Origin: QHXW01 sp035297145
GTDB lineage: Bacteria > Acidobacteriota > Terriglobia > Bryobacterales > Bryobacteraceae
Length of the DNA stretch: 64,000 bases
Assembly: GCA_035297145.1 (NCBI GenBank)
Contig: DATGZN010000054.1
Location: 124,001 to 188,000 of the forward strand
Direction: 5' to 3'
The translations under genes were made by a program, and so were the position numbers. Below the pieces are notes generated by a model. It was not told the DNA's origin. It searched no databases and was given only the letters and a program-made list of their open reading frames with translations. Shown piece by piece: positions 49,491 to 58,265 of this stretch (position 1 is its first letter; each line of letters starts with the position of its first letter).

Positions 49491-52379
49491 TCACGCGAAT
49501 ACTTCCGGCGCCACTCTCTCTGTGACGAATGCCTCGATGATGTCGCCGGGCTTGACGTCGCCGAAATTCTCGATGGTCACTCCGCACTCCATCCCGCTGC
49601 GCACTTCGCTGACATCGTCCTTGAACCGCCTCAAGGAACCTACCTTTCCCGTATGGACCACGATGTTGTCGCGCAAGATGCGTATCTCGCTTCCCCGCTT
49701 CAGCAGACCGTCCTGCACAAAGCAGCCCGCCACCATGCCCACCTTGCTGATGCGGAAGGTATCCCGCACCTCGGCCTTGCCCTGGTACACCTCTTTGAAT
49801 ACCGGCTCCAGCAGGCCCGTCATGGCGCGCTTGATCTCATCGGTCAGGTTGTAGATGATCGTGTGCAACCGAATATCGACCTTTTCTTCTTCCGCGATGG
49901 CTTCAGCGCCGCGTTCCGGACGCACGTTAAACCCGATCACGATGCCGTTCGAAGTAGAAGCCAGCAGCACGTCTGATTCGGTGATCGCGCCCACGCCCGC
50001 TCGCAGCACGCGGATGCGCACTTTGTCGTTCGAGAGCTTGTGCAGCGTGTCGGTCAGCACTTCCGCTGAACCGCCCACATCGGCCTTTAGGATAATGGGC
50101 AGCTCCTTTACTTCGCCCGCTTCCATCTGCTTGTGCAGTTGTTCGAGCGTGATGCGGCTCGATTTCGCGAGCGTCTGCTCGCGCACCTTGGCCTCGCGAT
50201 ACAGCACAATCTGCTTGGCCTTGGCGGTGTCGGTCACCACCTGGAATGAATCGCCCGCATCCGGCATCTCTTCCAGTCCCTGCACCTCAACCGGTGTGGA
50301 TGGCTCGGCTTCGCGAACCTGCTCGCCCCGATCGTTGAGCATGGCGCGTACTCTGCCGAACACCGCGCCGCAGATGAAGTAGTCGCCCACCCGCAGCGTG
50401 CCATTGCTGACCAGTACCGTCGCTACCGGTCCGCGCCCGCGGTCTAGCTTGGCTTCCAGAACCGATCCCATTGCGGGCCGGTTGGGGTTGGCCTTCAGGT
50501 CTTGCAAATCGGCGACCAGCAGAATCATCTCGAGCAGCAGATCGAGATTCTGTTTCATCTTCGCCGAAACCGGCACCATCACCACATCGCCGCCCCAGTC
50601 CTCGGCCAGCAGGCCCCGGTCCGCGAGTTGCTGTTTGATGCGCTCCGGCTGGGCGTCAGGCTTGTCGATCTTGTTAATGGCCACAATGATCGGCACCTTG
50701 GCGGCGCGCGCGTGGTCGATGGCTTCGAGCGTCTGCGGCATCACGCCGTCATCCGCCGCCACCACCAGCACCACGATGTCGGTCACCTTCGCCCCGCGCG
50801 CACGCATGCGCGTGAACGCCTCGTGACCCGGTGTATCGATGAATACGATCTTTCGCCCGTTCTTCTCTACCTGATAGGCGCCGATGTGCTGCGTGATCCC
50901 GCCCGCTTCCCTCTCCGCCACGCGAGACAGGCGAATGGCGTCAAGCAGCGACGTCTTGCCGTGATCCACGTGGCCCATGATCGTAACCACGGGAGCCCGC
51001 TTCACCTGGTCTTTCTCTACCTGCGCCGTCTCCACCTCTTGCATGGCTTCTTGTTCGAAGCTGACGGTCGCCGTCGATGCGCCAAACTCGCGCGCCAGTT
51101 CGGTGGCGAGTTTCGAATCGAGCGTCTGGTTGATGGTGGCGAAAATATTGCGATCCACCAGCTTCTTGATCACCAGGCTGGCTTTGACATCCAGCTTTTC
51201 GGAAAGTTCCTTGACTGTGATGCCTTCCGAAATCGTGATCTCGCGATTGACCGGCGGCGGCCCGGCGGGCGCTTCGCGCTTCACCGGACGTAGGACTTTT
51301 TCTTCCTGCTCCTGCTGGCGGTCACGCTGCGACCGTCCGCCACGCTTGTCCGGTGGGCGTCTTTGCTGCTCCACTGGTGGAGGCGCAAGCCCGGGCGCCA
51401 CCATGCCGCCTCGCGAGGTCGGATGCATGGGCCGCGGCCCGCCTGGACGCATCACGCCCGGCGATCCCGGCCGTGGTCCCTGGCGCGTGACAATCGGTTG
51501 GCCGGGTCGAATAGGGCCGCGATAGATCGGTTGGCCCGGAACCGGCGAACTCCGCGGCCGAAGAGGAACTCCTGGGCGTGGCGATACCACCGCCCCGGGC
51601 GCACCCGGCCGCGGCTGAGAAAGCTTTGCGGCTAGATCCGGCCGTGGCGGAACGATCGGACGCACAGCGGGTTGCCCTGCCAGGCCCGGTCGTGCTGCCT
51701 GGGGCCGCGGCGGAGCCGAAGGCGCGCCGGGCGCTGGCGGCTGCATCGTCGGCGCGCCTGTGCGTGCCACTGGCGACGCTGCTGCGGATCCGCTCGCCAC
51801 TCGGACCGGCTCTGCGGGGCGAAGCCCGCCGGGAAGAGGCTGCCTCGGTCCCGATAGAATTTGCCCCGGCCTCGGCGCTGCCGGTACGGGCCGCGTTGGC
51901 GGCGCTACCGGACGGCTGGGCATGCCGGGTGTCACTGTGCTTTGCACCGGTGCTGGCGCCTGTGCGGCGGGCGCAGCGGGAGAAAGCGGAGAAGCGGGAG
52001 AGGCCGTCGCTAACGGAGGACGCAGGCGCTGCGGTTGTGGCGCCACGCGCTGAGGCGTTGACTCCTCGACTGGAGCCTCGTGATCCGGCTGAGCCTCGCG
52101 CACAGCTTCGCGGATCGGCGCCGGAGCCGCTGCCGGCTGTGCGTCGACGCTTTCCTCTTCCTCTACCGCCGCCGGCGAGCCGTTCGAGCTGGGCTCTTCC
52201 ACTCGCGCTCCACCCCCGCCATGGCCGAAAATCTCGCGCAGTTTCTCGGCTACATCGTCGTCGATCGAGCTGGAGTGAGTCTTCTTTTCCGTAACGCCTA
52301 ACTCGGGAAGCTTGTCCAGCAGTTCGTGAGCTTTCACTTCCAGCTCCCGGGCCAAAACGTTGATGCGAATCTTGTTCAT
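49491..52379 (-). CDS. infB: Translation initiation factor IF-2
   Basis: The 962-aa protein has an N-terminal IF2_N helix (MNKIRINVLARELEVKAHEL), a long Pro/Ala/Gly-rich linker (about residues 60-370), a second IF2_N region near 390-440, and the GTPase domain: P-loop GHVDHGKTSL, DTPGHEAFTRM and NKIDK. Domains II-IV follow, ending in a C-terminal beta barrel (GDVKPGDIIEAFVTERV). It places fMet-tRNA on the 30S subunit. It is the third gene of rimP-nusA-infB. Confidence 0.96.
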   Translation of the reverse strand: MNKIRINVLARELEVKAHELLDKLPELGVTEKKTHSSSIDDDVAEKLREIFGHGGGGARVEEPSSNGSPAAVEEEESVDAQPAAAPAPIREAVREAQPDHEAPVEESTPQRVAPQPQRLRPPLATASPASPLSPAAPAAQAPAPVQSTVTPGMPSRPVAPPTRPVPAAPRPGQILSGPRQPLPGGLRPAEPVRVASGSAAASPVARTGAPTMQPPAPGAPSAPPRPQAARPGLAGQPAVRPIVPPRPDLAAKLSQPRPGAPGAVVSPRPGVPLRPRSSPVPGQPIYRGPIRPGQPIVTRQGPRPGSPGVMRPGGPRPMHPTSRGGMVAPGLAPPPVEQQRRPPDKRGGRSQRDRQQEQEEKVLRPVKREAPAGPPPVNREITISEGITVKELSEKLDVKASLVIKKLVDRNIFATINQTLDSKLATELAREFGASTATVSFEQEAMQEVETAQVEKDQVKRAPVVTIMGHVDHGKTSLLDAIRLSRVAEREAGGITQHIGAYQVEKNGRKIVFIDTPGHEAFTRMRARGAKVTDIVVLVVAADDGVMPQTLEAIDHARAAKVPIIVAINKIDKPDAQPERIKQQLADRGLLAEDWGGDVVMVPVSAKMKQNLDLLLEMILLVADLQDLKANPNRPAMGSVLEAKLDRGRGPVATVLVSNGTLRVGDYFICGAVFGRVRAMLNDRGEQVREAEPSTPVEVQGLEEMPDAGDSFQVVTDTAKAKQIVLYREAKVREQTLAKSSRITLEQLHKQMEAGEVKELPIILKADVGGSAEVLTDTLHKLSNDKVRIRVLRAGVGAITESDVLLASTSNGIVIGFNVRPERGAEAIAEEEKVDIRLHTIIYNLTDEIKRAMTGLLEPVFKEVYQGKAEVRDTFRISKVGMVAGCFVQDGLLKRGSEIRILRDNIVVHTGKVGSLRRFKDDVSEVRSGMECGVTIENFGDVKPGDIIEAFVTERVAPEVFA

Positions 52380-52402
52380 AAGTAAAGCGTCGTTACGTGC
52401 TT

Positions 52403-53941
52403 CTAGCCTTCCTGCCCTCCTCCGGCGTCGTGCTCCGAATTTCCGTCCTCCGCGCCCTGCTGGGAATCTTTTATCGTATCAGACTCACTCGCAAGGGTCG
52501 TGGCATTCGCCTCTGTTTCCGATGCTTTCACTGTCGCGGCTTCCTCTGGCGCCGCGGTATCGAGCACCTCAGCGGGTTCTTCAGCGGAAACCTCGGCGAC
52601 GGCCTCGCCTGCGGCCGGCTCAGCCGGAGTTTCCACCGGTGCTTCCGCCACCGGTGTGCCTCCCGCCTCGTTGGACTCGAACTGGCTGTAGTAGTTGTTC
52701 ACCGCGAGCTGGATCTTTTCCACCAGTTCCGGCTCGATTCCCGGTATTTCTTCGAGCTGCTCCGGAGTCATGCTGCCCAGTTTCTCGACTGTGGAGACGC
52801 CGGCTTCGACCAGTTTTTCAGCCAGTTGCTCGCCCAGGCCGTAATCGATCAGCACCGACACTGGCGCGCCTGGAACCGTCAGCGCCGCCATCTGTGATTC
52901 GACTTCCTGCCGCTTCTCCTCCTCGCTCTTGATGTCGATCTTCCAAGCCAGCAGCTTGGCGGCAAGCCGCACGTTCTGCCCCTTCTTGCCGATCGCCAGC
53001 GACAGTTGCGAGTCGTCTACGATCACTTCCATGTGTTTGTCGGCGGCACCGACGATGCTCACCCGGCTTATTTTCGCGGGGCTGAGCGCGTGCGTCGCGA
53101 ACGTCACCGGGTCGTCCGAGAACTCGATGATGTCGATCTTCTCTCCGCGCAGCTCGCGGATGATCGATTGCACCCGCATCCCCTTCATACCCACGCACGC
53201 CCCTACGCTATCCACATCGCGATCGCGGCTGTGCACTGCGATCTTGGTCCGCTCGCCAGCTTCTCTCGCGCAGCCTTTGATCACCACCGTGGAATCGTAG
53301 ATTTCCGGGACCTCCTGTTCGAACAGCCGCATCACCAGTTCCGGCGCTGCGCGCGAAACCACTACCCCCGGCCCTTTACTGGATTTGTCCACTAGCCGGA
53401 TCACGCAACGAACGCGATCCCCAACCGTGAAACTCTCCAGCTTGGATTGTTCTTTTTTGGGCAGCCGCGCTTCGGTCTTCCCCATGTCGAGAATCAGGTC
53501 CGGCCCTTCGATGCGCTTCACCGTGCAGTTCACCAGTTCGCCCACGCGCCCCGAGTATTCCGCATAAACCGTCTCCCGCTCGGCTTCTCGCACCTTCTGA
53601 AAGATCACCTGCTTGGCGGTTTGCGCCGAAATCCTTCCCAGAGCCTCGGTGGGCTTCTCGATCCGCACTTCCGTGCCGATCTCCGCATCCGGCTTGATTT
53701 TCAACGCCTGCTCGAGCGCCATCTCTTTCACTGGATCGGTTACCTGTTCCACGACCTTCTTCACCGCATACAGCCGAAGAGCGCCGCTCTTGTCGTCCAC
53801 GTCCGCCACGTAATCTTCTTCCGTGCGGAAATGCTTCCGGGCAGCGATCAGCATCGCGTCCTTGACGGCGTCGAGGACGATCTGTACATCGATGCCTTTC
53901 TCCTTGCTCAAAATCTCAATGGACTGGTAGATCGTTTCCAA
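52403..53941 (-). CDS. nusA: Transcription termination/antitermination factor NusA
   Basis: The 512-aa protein has the NusA N-terminal domain (about 1-130), an S1 domain (RVGELVNCTVKRIEGPDLIL), two KH domains (KIAVHSRDRDVDSVGACVGM, SLAIGKKGQNVRLAAKL) and one C-terminal helix-hairpin-helix-type repeat (LGSMTPEQLEEIPGIEPEL). An acidic Ala/Glu tail of about 85 residues replaces the second repeat. It controls pausing, termination and antitermination, which makes the hairpin in this operon's leader notable. Confidence 0.96.
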   Translation of the reverse strand: METIYQSIEILSKEKGIDVQIVLDAVKDAMLIAARKHFRTEEDYVADVDDKSGALRLYAVKKVVEQVTDPVKEMALEQALKIKPDAEIGTEVRIEKPTEALGRISAQTAKQVIFQKVREAERETVYAEYSGRVGELVNCTVKRIEGPDLILDMGKTEARLPKKEQSKLESFTVGDRVRCVIRLVDKSSKGPGVVVSRAAPELVMRLFEQEVPEIYDSTVVIKGCAREAGERTKIAVHSRDRDVDSVGACVGMKGMRVQSIIRELRGEKIDIIEFSDDPVTFATHALSPAKISRVSIVGAADKHMEVIVDDSQLSLAIGKKGQNVRLAAKLLAWKIDIKSEEEKRQEVESQMAALTVPGAPVSVLIDYGLGEQLAEKLVEAGVSTVEKLGSMTPEQLEEIPGIEPELVEKIQLAVNNYYSQFESNEAGGTPVAEAPVETPAEPAAGEAVAEVSAEEPAEVLDTAAPEEAATVKASETEANATTLASESDTIKDSQQGAEDGNSEHDAGGGQEG

Positions 53942-53990
53942 GGTAAATCCTCTTTCGCTCTGTCGCTGGTTCTTAGTTTCCGGGAGGGAA

Positions 53991-54452
53991 CTACCACTCG
54001 AACTTCAGGTTGGCCCGTTCCACTTGGTTGAGAGGGAAGCGCAGCACGCGATCCGCGCCTACATTCAGCAAAACCGTGCCCTCGTCGAGCCCCGCCAGTG
54101 TGCCCTCCCAGTGGCGTTGCTTCTCGACGGCTTCGCGCAACACGATTTTTGCCTTCTTTCCCTGAAACCGGATGTAGTCGTTTGGTTTGAGCAGTTTGCG
54201 TTCCACGCCAGGTGAACTCACCTCCAGCGTGTAGTGGCCCGGCACGACGGCTTCGACGTCCAGAATCGTCCCCACCTGCTGTGAGATCAGCTCGCAGTCG
54301 GCGTGACTGACTCCGGCTGGCTTGTCGATCGAAATTCTCAGCAACTGGTTGCCCCCGCTGCCTTTAAACTCCACTTCGACCACTTCAATCCCGTCCGAAG
54401 CCGCCACCCGCTGGGCGATTTCCTCAATTTTGGAGACTACTTCCTGCCGCAT
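53991..54452 (-). CDS. rimP: Ribosome maturation factor RimP
   Basis: The 153-aa protein has the two-domain RimP fold: DGIEVVEVEFKGSGGNQLLR, GTILDVEAVVPGHYTLEVSS and SPGVERKLLKPNDYIRFQGK. It is needed for 30S assembly. It is first in the operon. A GAAGGG ribosome site lies 3 nt before the ATG at 54452; further upstream is a terminator-like hairpin. Confidence 0.95.
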   Translation of the reverse strand: MRQEVVSKIEEIAQRVAASDGIEVVEVEFKGSGGNQLLRISIDKPAGVSHADCELISQQVGTILDVEAVVPGHYTLEVSSPGVERKLLKPNDYIRFQGKKAKIVLREAVEKQRHWEGTLAGLDEGTVLLNVGADRVLRFPLNQVERANLKFEW

Positions 54453-54479
54453 GTGCCCTTCAAAAAAGTGCTGGCCAAC

Positions 54480-54502
54480 AAAAAAGTGGGCTTGCGCCCA
54501 CT
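54480..54502 (-). terminator. Terminator-like hairpin in the rimP leader (possible attenuator)
   Basis: On the minus strand AGTGGGC, a GCAA loop and GCCCACT form a perfect 7-bp stem (54502-54485), followed by a run of T (54485-54480), the layout of an intrinsic terminator. It sits about 27 nt before the rimP ATG and after the likely promoter, with no other minus-strand gene upstream. CAAAAAAGTG recurs at 54461-54470 and 54479-54488. Confidence 0.75.
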
Positions 54503-54527
54503 CTCATCTTTCGACACGTACATCTTC

Positions 54528-54555
54528 ATTTTAGCCGCTATTGGAGAAAAGGCAA
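54528..54555 (-). promoter_or_regulatory. Likely promoter of the rimP-nusA-infB operon
   Basis: On the minus strand TTGCCT (54555-54550), a 16-bp spacer and TAAAAT (54533-54528) give a good sigma-70 match, starting transcription near 54521. This is about 70 nt upstream of rimP and before the leader hairpin. It lies back-to-back with the padR promoter. Confidence 0.55.
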
Positions 54556-54564
54556 GAAAGGGGC

Positions 54565-54593
54565 TTGACAGTATTTACTGTTTGCCATACAGT
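54565..54593 (+). promoter_or_regulatory. padR promoter overlapped by operator-like repeats
   Basis: TTGACA (54565-54570), 17 bp and TACAGT (54588-54593) form a strong promoter. ACAGTA-TT-TACTGT (54568-54581) is a perfect inverted repeat over the -35 end, and ACTGT (54577-54581) pairs with ACAGT at 54589-54593 over the -10. ACAGT/ACTGT half-sites around a promoter suit autorepression by the PadR protein encoded downstream. Confidence 0.7.
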
Positions 54594-54625
54594 GTGTGTA
54601 GCACAATGTTCTGCGCACAGTACCG

Positions 54626-54982
54626 ATGAACGCTGAACTCTTTGAGAATCTTCGCTTGGAACTGCGCCGCGGCTGCCTGATTCTGGCAGTGTTGGCGGAA
54701 CTCCGTACCGAACATTACGGCTACGCGCTCCGTAAAGCTTTGGCGGACAGAGGGATGGCGATCGATGAGAACACGCTGTACCCTCTTCTTCGGCGGCTGG
54801 AGACTCAAGGTTTGCTGGTCAGCGAGTGGCGAGAAGAAGATAAGCGAAACAAACGGTTTTACCGTCTCTCCAGCGACGGCGAAATCATTCTAAAGCAGTT
54901 GCTGGATGAGTGGAACAGCATTAATTCGTCGGTCAGCCGCATCATCGAAGGCGAGCCGATCACAGAAGAGTTGAGTATCTAA
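54626..54982 (+). CDS. PadR-family transcriptional regulator
   Basis: The 118-aa protein has the PadR winged helix (LRRGCLILAVLAELRTEHYG, ENTLYPLLRRLETQGLLVSE, KRFYRLSSDGE) and a short C-terminal dimerisation helix. It probably represses its own promoter and the two HAAS proteins 4 bp downstream, a common partnership. The ligand is unknown. Confidence 0.9.
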   Translation: MNAELFENLRLELRRGCLILAVLAELRTEHYGYALRKALADRGMAIDENTLYPLLRRLETQGLLVSEWREEDKRNKRFYRLSSDGEIILKQLLDEWNSINSSVSRIIEGEPITEELSI

Positions 54983-54985
54983 GCC

Positions 54986-55972
54986 ATGGAACTTCTAGAT
55001 CGTTACCTATACGCCGTCAGGAGTGGGCTGCCGAAAGGGCAGCAGGACGACATCATCGCCGAGATGGGTGAGGACATTCGCTCCGAGATCGAGGACCTCG
55101 AGACTGGGCTCGGCCGGCCGGTGAACGAAACCGAAGTAGTCGAGATCCTAAAGGAGCGCGGTCATCCGGCAAAGGTCGCAAGCCACTACCTCCCGCAACA
55201 ATATCTGATCGGACCGGCGCTGTTTCCGATTTACCAGCTTGTCCTTAAGATCGTGGTGCTGGTGGTTCTGCTGCCGGTTTTCCTGTTCGTCGTTGCTCCC
55301 ATCGCGATAGCGACGGTGGCTCATCCCACACAAGCCTTGATCAAAACTTTGTGGGATCTCGCAATGTCCGCGGTATTCACTGTGGGCGTGGTTACTGTGG
55401 TGTTTGCGATCATGGAACGATACCCGGTTAAATTCCAGGGGTTCGACAACTGGGACCCACGGCGACTTCCGCGTATTCCGAAGTCGACGACCGAGTCACG
55501 CGGGACGCTTCGTGCTACCGCGGTCTTTGAGTTGGCCGCCAGCCTTATCGCCGCCACGTTGTTTGTCGCTTGGTTTCGCACAACATTTGATCTAGGCGGA
55601 ATAAGAATCACGCTGGCACCGGTCTGGCGAAGCATTTACTGGCCTTCCCTGCTGGTGATCTTGAGCGGAGTACCTAAAGGATGGGTGAGTCTGATTTGGC
55701 CCGAGCGCAGGCGCCTTCGCTTTGGATTTCGCGTTGCGATCAACGCGGCCACACTGATTTTGGTCGCAGTACTGCTGAATGCCGGGACTTGGGTCGACCT
55801 CACTGGGCCGGGCTTTCCAGCCGGAGGCCTTGTAGAGGCCGCTAACTGGACCAACTTCGGGATCAAGATCTCGCTAATTATCACCGCAGTCATCGCCGCT
55901 GCTGACGCCATTCCAGAGGGGCTGCGCCTCTTCAGAAAGAAAACATCATGGAACTACTCGACAGCTACTTAA
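54986..55972 (+). CDS. HAAS-domain membrane protein (first copy)
   Basis: The 328-aa protein begins with a HAAS domain of about 70 residues (MELLDRYLYAVRSGLPKGQQ, DIIAEMGEDIRSEIEDLE, VVEILKERGHPAKVASHYLP), a module that co-occurs with PadR regulators. Six to seven transmembrane helices follow. It probably receives or transmits a membrane signal to PadR. It overlaps the next gene by 25 bp, and the two are paralogous throughout. Confidence 0.85.
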   Translation: MELLDRYLYAVRSGLPKGQQDDIIAEMGEDIRSEIEDLETGLGRPVNETEVVEILKERGHPAKVASHYLPQQYLIGPALFPIYQLVLKIVVLVVLLPVFLFVVAPIAIATVAHPTQALIKTLWDLAMSAVFTVGVVTVVFAIMERYPVKFQGFDNWDPRRLPRIPKSTTESRGTLRATAVFELAASLIAATLFVAWFRTTFDLGGIRITLAPVWRSIYWPSLLVILSGVPKGWVSLIWPERRRLRFGFRVAINAATLILVAVLLNAGTWVDLTGPGFPAGGLVEAANWTNFGIKISLIITAVIAAADAIPEGLRLFRKKTSWNYSTAT

Positions 55973-56940
55973 AGGCCGTCAAGTTCTATCTGCCCAAGAG
56001 GCAGAGGAACGACATTGCGCGCGAGCTTTCCGAGAACATCCTCTCGGCGATCGAAGAGCGGGAGATGTCGCTCGGCCGTGCGTTGACGGAAGCCGAGCAA
56101 GCGGAGATTCTCGATCAGCATGGCGACCCGTGGGTGGTGGCGCGGGCCTACGGCGAGAAGCGTTACCGCCTGGCGCTCGGCTGGGAGCTGATCGGCCCCG
56201 AGTTGTTTCCCGCGTACCTGATTTTTTTGGCGTTCAATCTCGCGGTCACCCTGATCACAACCCTCATCATCGGACTCGTACTCGGCGCGCCGATGACCGT
56301 GCGCCTCTTCGCCATCCCGGTCCTCGCGCAGATCGGCATCCTGACTTTGGTATTTACCGGGGTGAATTTCTTCCGCAACCGTTACCCAAAACCGTGGCTA
56401 TTCGGCCCGCCGGCGCTCGCGCCGTGGCACCCTGTGGCGCGTTGGGCGTCGGCTTCGGGATTGGTGATGTGGTCCGTGTTCACGCTCTGGTTGCTAGCTG
56501 TGCCGCATGTTCGGTATCTGATTTTCGGACCGGCGGAAGCGGGGCTGAAACTGGCGGAAGGCTGGCAGACGTTCTATGTTCCGATCCTGTTGCTGCTCGC
56601 GATCGGCATTGCGCAGCGCTCAATCAACCTGATTCACCCCGAGTGGAGCTGGCTCGTGCCATTTACGCGAGTCGTCGCCAACTTCGCCGGACTCGGTTTG
56701 CAGTATCCCATCATCAAGAGCCTTCCCTGGGTGGCGGTGGCGGATGGAGTGAAAGACACGGCCCGCTACAGCAGCCTGGCGCAAGAGTTCAACTCGGCGA
56801 TTCAGTGGGGTGTGTTCGGCTGGTTTTGGGCATTTCTATTGATCAACGGCGCTATCTATGCATGGCTGTGCGTGCCGCATATACGCCGGTTAGTTCGCCA
56901 GCAACGCCAGTCCGCGCGACAGACATTGCGCTCGCAGTGA
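55948..56940 (+). CDS. HAAS-domain membrane protein (second copy)
   Basis: The 330-aa protein repeats the plan of its neighbour: a HAAS domain (MELLDSYLKAVKFYLPKRQR, NDIARELSENILSAIEEREM, AEILDQHGDPWVVARAYGEK) and about six membrane helices. Identity in the HAAS domain is high in the first residues, so a tandem duplication is inferred. It is the third gene of a PadR-HAAS-HAAS unit. Confidence 0.85.
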   Translation: MELLDSYLKAVKFYLPKRQRNDIARELSENILSAIEEREMSLGRALTEAEQAEILDQHGDPWVVARAYGEKRYRLALGWELIGPELFPAYLIFLAFNLAVTLITTLIIGLVLGAPMTVRLFAIPVLAQIGILTLVFTGVNFFRNRYPKPWLFGPPALAPWHPVARWASASGLVMWSVFTLWLLAVPHVRYLIFGPAEAGLKLAEGWQTFYVPILLLLAIGIAQRSINLIHPEWSWLVPFTRVVANFAGLGLQYPIIKSLPWVAVADGVKDTARYSSLAQEFNSAIQWGVFGWFWAFLLINGAIYAWLCVPHIRRLVRQQRQSARQTLRSQ

Positions 56941-57023
56941 TAATTCGGCTCTGATTCCGCGTGGCGGAGAGCCGCGCACCGAAGGGTTTTCACAAATAAG
57001 ACAACCGTAAGGAGGAGATAGCC

Positions 57024-58256
57024 ATGAGTGTGGCCAAAAATGTGTTTGCAACCGAACAGTTAGTTGCCCCGACGCAGCCTGAGAAGGCTGCTCACTACAA
57101 CGTAGCCATCGGCTACCTGCGCGCGTTCGTCACCGTGCTGGTCGTCGCACATCACGCCGTGCTGGCGTACTTTCAATATGCGCCGCCGCCCATGCCCTTC
57201 ACGGCCGAGCCGAGATTGTGGAGAGCGTTCCCGGTGGTGGATAGCGCGCGCTGGCCGGGCTTCACTCTCTTCGTCGGATTCAACGACATCTTTTTCATGT
57301 CGCTGATGTTTTTCCTTTCGGGGCTGTTCGTCTGGAACAGTCTACAGCGCAAGGGCGCCGGATCATTTCTACGCGACCGCGTCCTGCGGCTCGGCCTCCC
57401 GTTCGCCGTCGCAGCAGCGCTGCTTGCGCCAATTGCGTACTATCCAGCCTATCTCACGGCGACTCATTCCCCGAGCGTCGCCGGCTACCTGCGGGCGTGG
57501 TTTTCTTTCCGCGACTGGCCGGCCGGACCGGCATGGTTCATCTGGCTGCTGCTGGCGTTCGACGGCGTCGCAGCCGGACTCTATGCTTTGAGTCCAAAGT
57601 GGGGCGAGTCAATCGGGCGCTTGACCTCGAGAGCGTCGCGCCGGCCGGTTGCATTCTTCGCCTTGCTCGTGGGGGTTTCCGCGGCAGTTTACATTTCGAT
57701 GTCGCTGGCCTTCACTTCGTACGCGTGGGCCGCGCTTGGGCCGTTCACGTTCCAAACCAGCCGTCTGTTCCACTACGCGGCGTACTTCCTGGCCGGAGTC
57801 GGCGTAGGCGCGTGGGGCATCGAGCGGGGCTTGCTGGCGCCTGACGGCAAACTGGCGCGGCGCTGGTGGCTATGGCTGATCGCGGCGCTACCTGCGTATG
57901 CGGTGGTTGTGGCCATCGTCATCGCAGCCGCGGTCCAGCCGTCGCGGATGACTCTGTGGACCACTGTCGGAGGTTTCGCTTTCGCGGTCTCGTGCGCCAC
58001 ATCCGGATTCGCATTCCTGGCGCTATTCGTTCGCTTCGCGAAGAAGACGCGCCGGGTGTTCGACAGCCTGCGCGACAACGCCTACGGCATCTATATCGTC
58101 CACTACGCCTTCGTGGCCTGGGTGCAGTACGCGTTGCTGCCGGCCTCGATGTCCGGCCTGGTGAAAGGATCAGTCGCGTTCCTGGGCGCGCTGGCATTGA
58201 GTTGGGGATTCGTGGCGGCGATTCGGCGTATTCCAGCGGTGGCGCGAGTGATTTGA
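57024..58256 (+). CDS. Acyltransferase 3 family membrane protein
   Basis: The 410-aa protein has about ten hydrophobic helices and the acyltransferase-3 beginning (VAIGYLRAFVTVLVVAHHAV) with the conserved His; FFMSLMFFLSGLFVWNS and VRDRVLRLGLPF-like elements follow, and the last helices read NAYGIYIVHYAFVAWVQY. Family members move acyl groups onto sugars, lipids or glucans at the membrane (OatA/MdoC-like). GGAGGAG precedes the ATG. It follows the HAAS pair by 83 bp and precedes a broken ABC ATPase gene. Confidence 0.88.
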   Translation: MSVAKNVFATEQLVAPTQPEKAAHYNVAIGYLRAFVTVLVVAHHAVLAYFQYAPPPMPFTAEPRLWRAFPVVDSARWPGFTLFVGFNDIFFMSLMFFLSGLFVWNSLQRKGAGSFLRDRVLRLGLPFAVAAALLAPIAYYPAYLTATHSPSVAGYLRAWFSFRDWPAGPAWFIWLLLAFDGVAAGLYALSPKWGESIGRLTSRASRRPVAFFALLVGVSAAVYISMSLAFTSYAWAALGPFTFQTSRLFHYAAYFLAGVGVGAWGIERGLLAPDGKLARRWWLWLIAALPAYAVVVAIVIAAAVQPSRMTLWTTVGGFAFAVSCATSGFAFLALFVRFAKKTRRVFDSLRDNAYGIYIVHYAFVAWVQYALLPASMSGLVKGSVAFLGALALSWGFVAAIRRIPAVARVI

Positions 58257-58265
58257 AAGGGAAAC

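Noticed and set aside
51578..52294. Plus-strand open frame opposite the IF-2 linker
   Set aside because: The Pro/Ala-rich linker of infB generates long open frames on the other strand; the protein is pure low complexity.
54433..54523. Short leader frame (about 28 codons) through the rimP leader hairpin
   Set aside because: Its start would be at the very 5' end of the transcript without a ribosome site, and its sequence is explained by the hairpin and T-runs. It is kept in mind only as a possible attenuation leader peptide.
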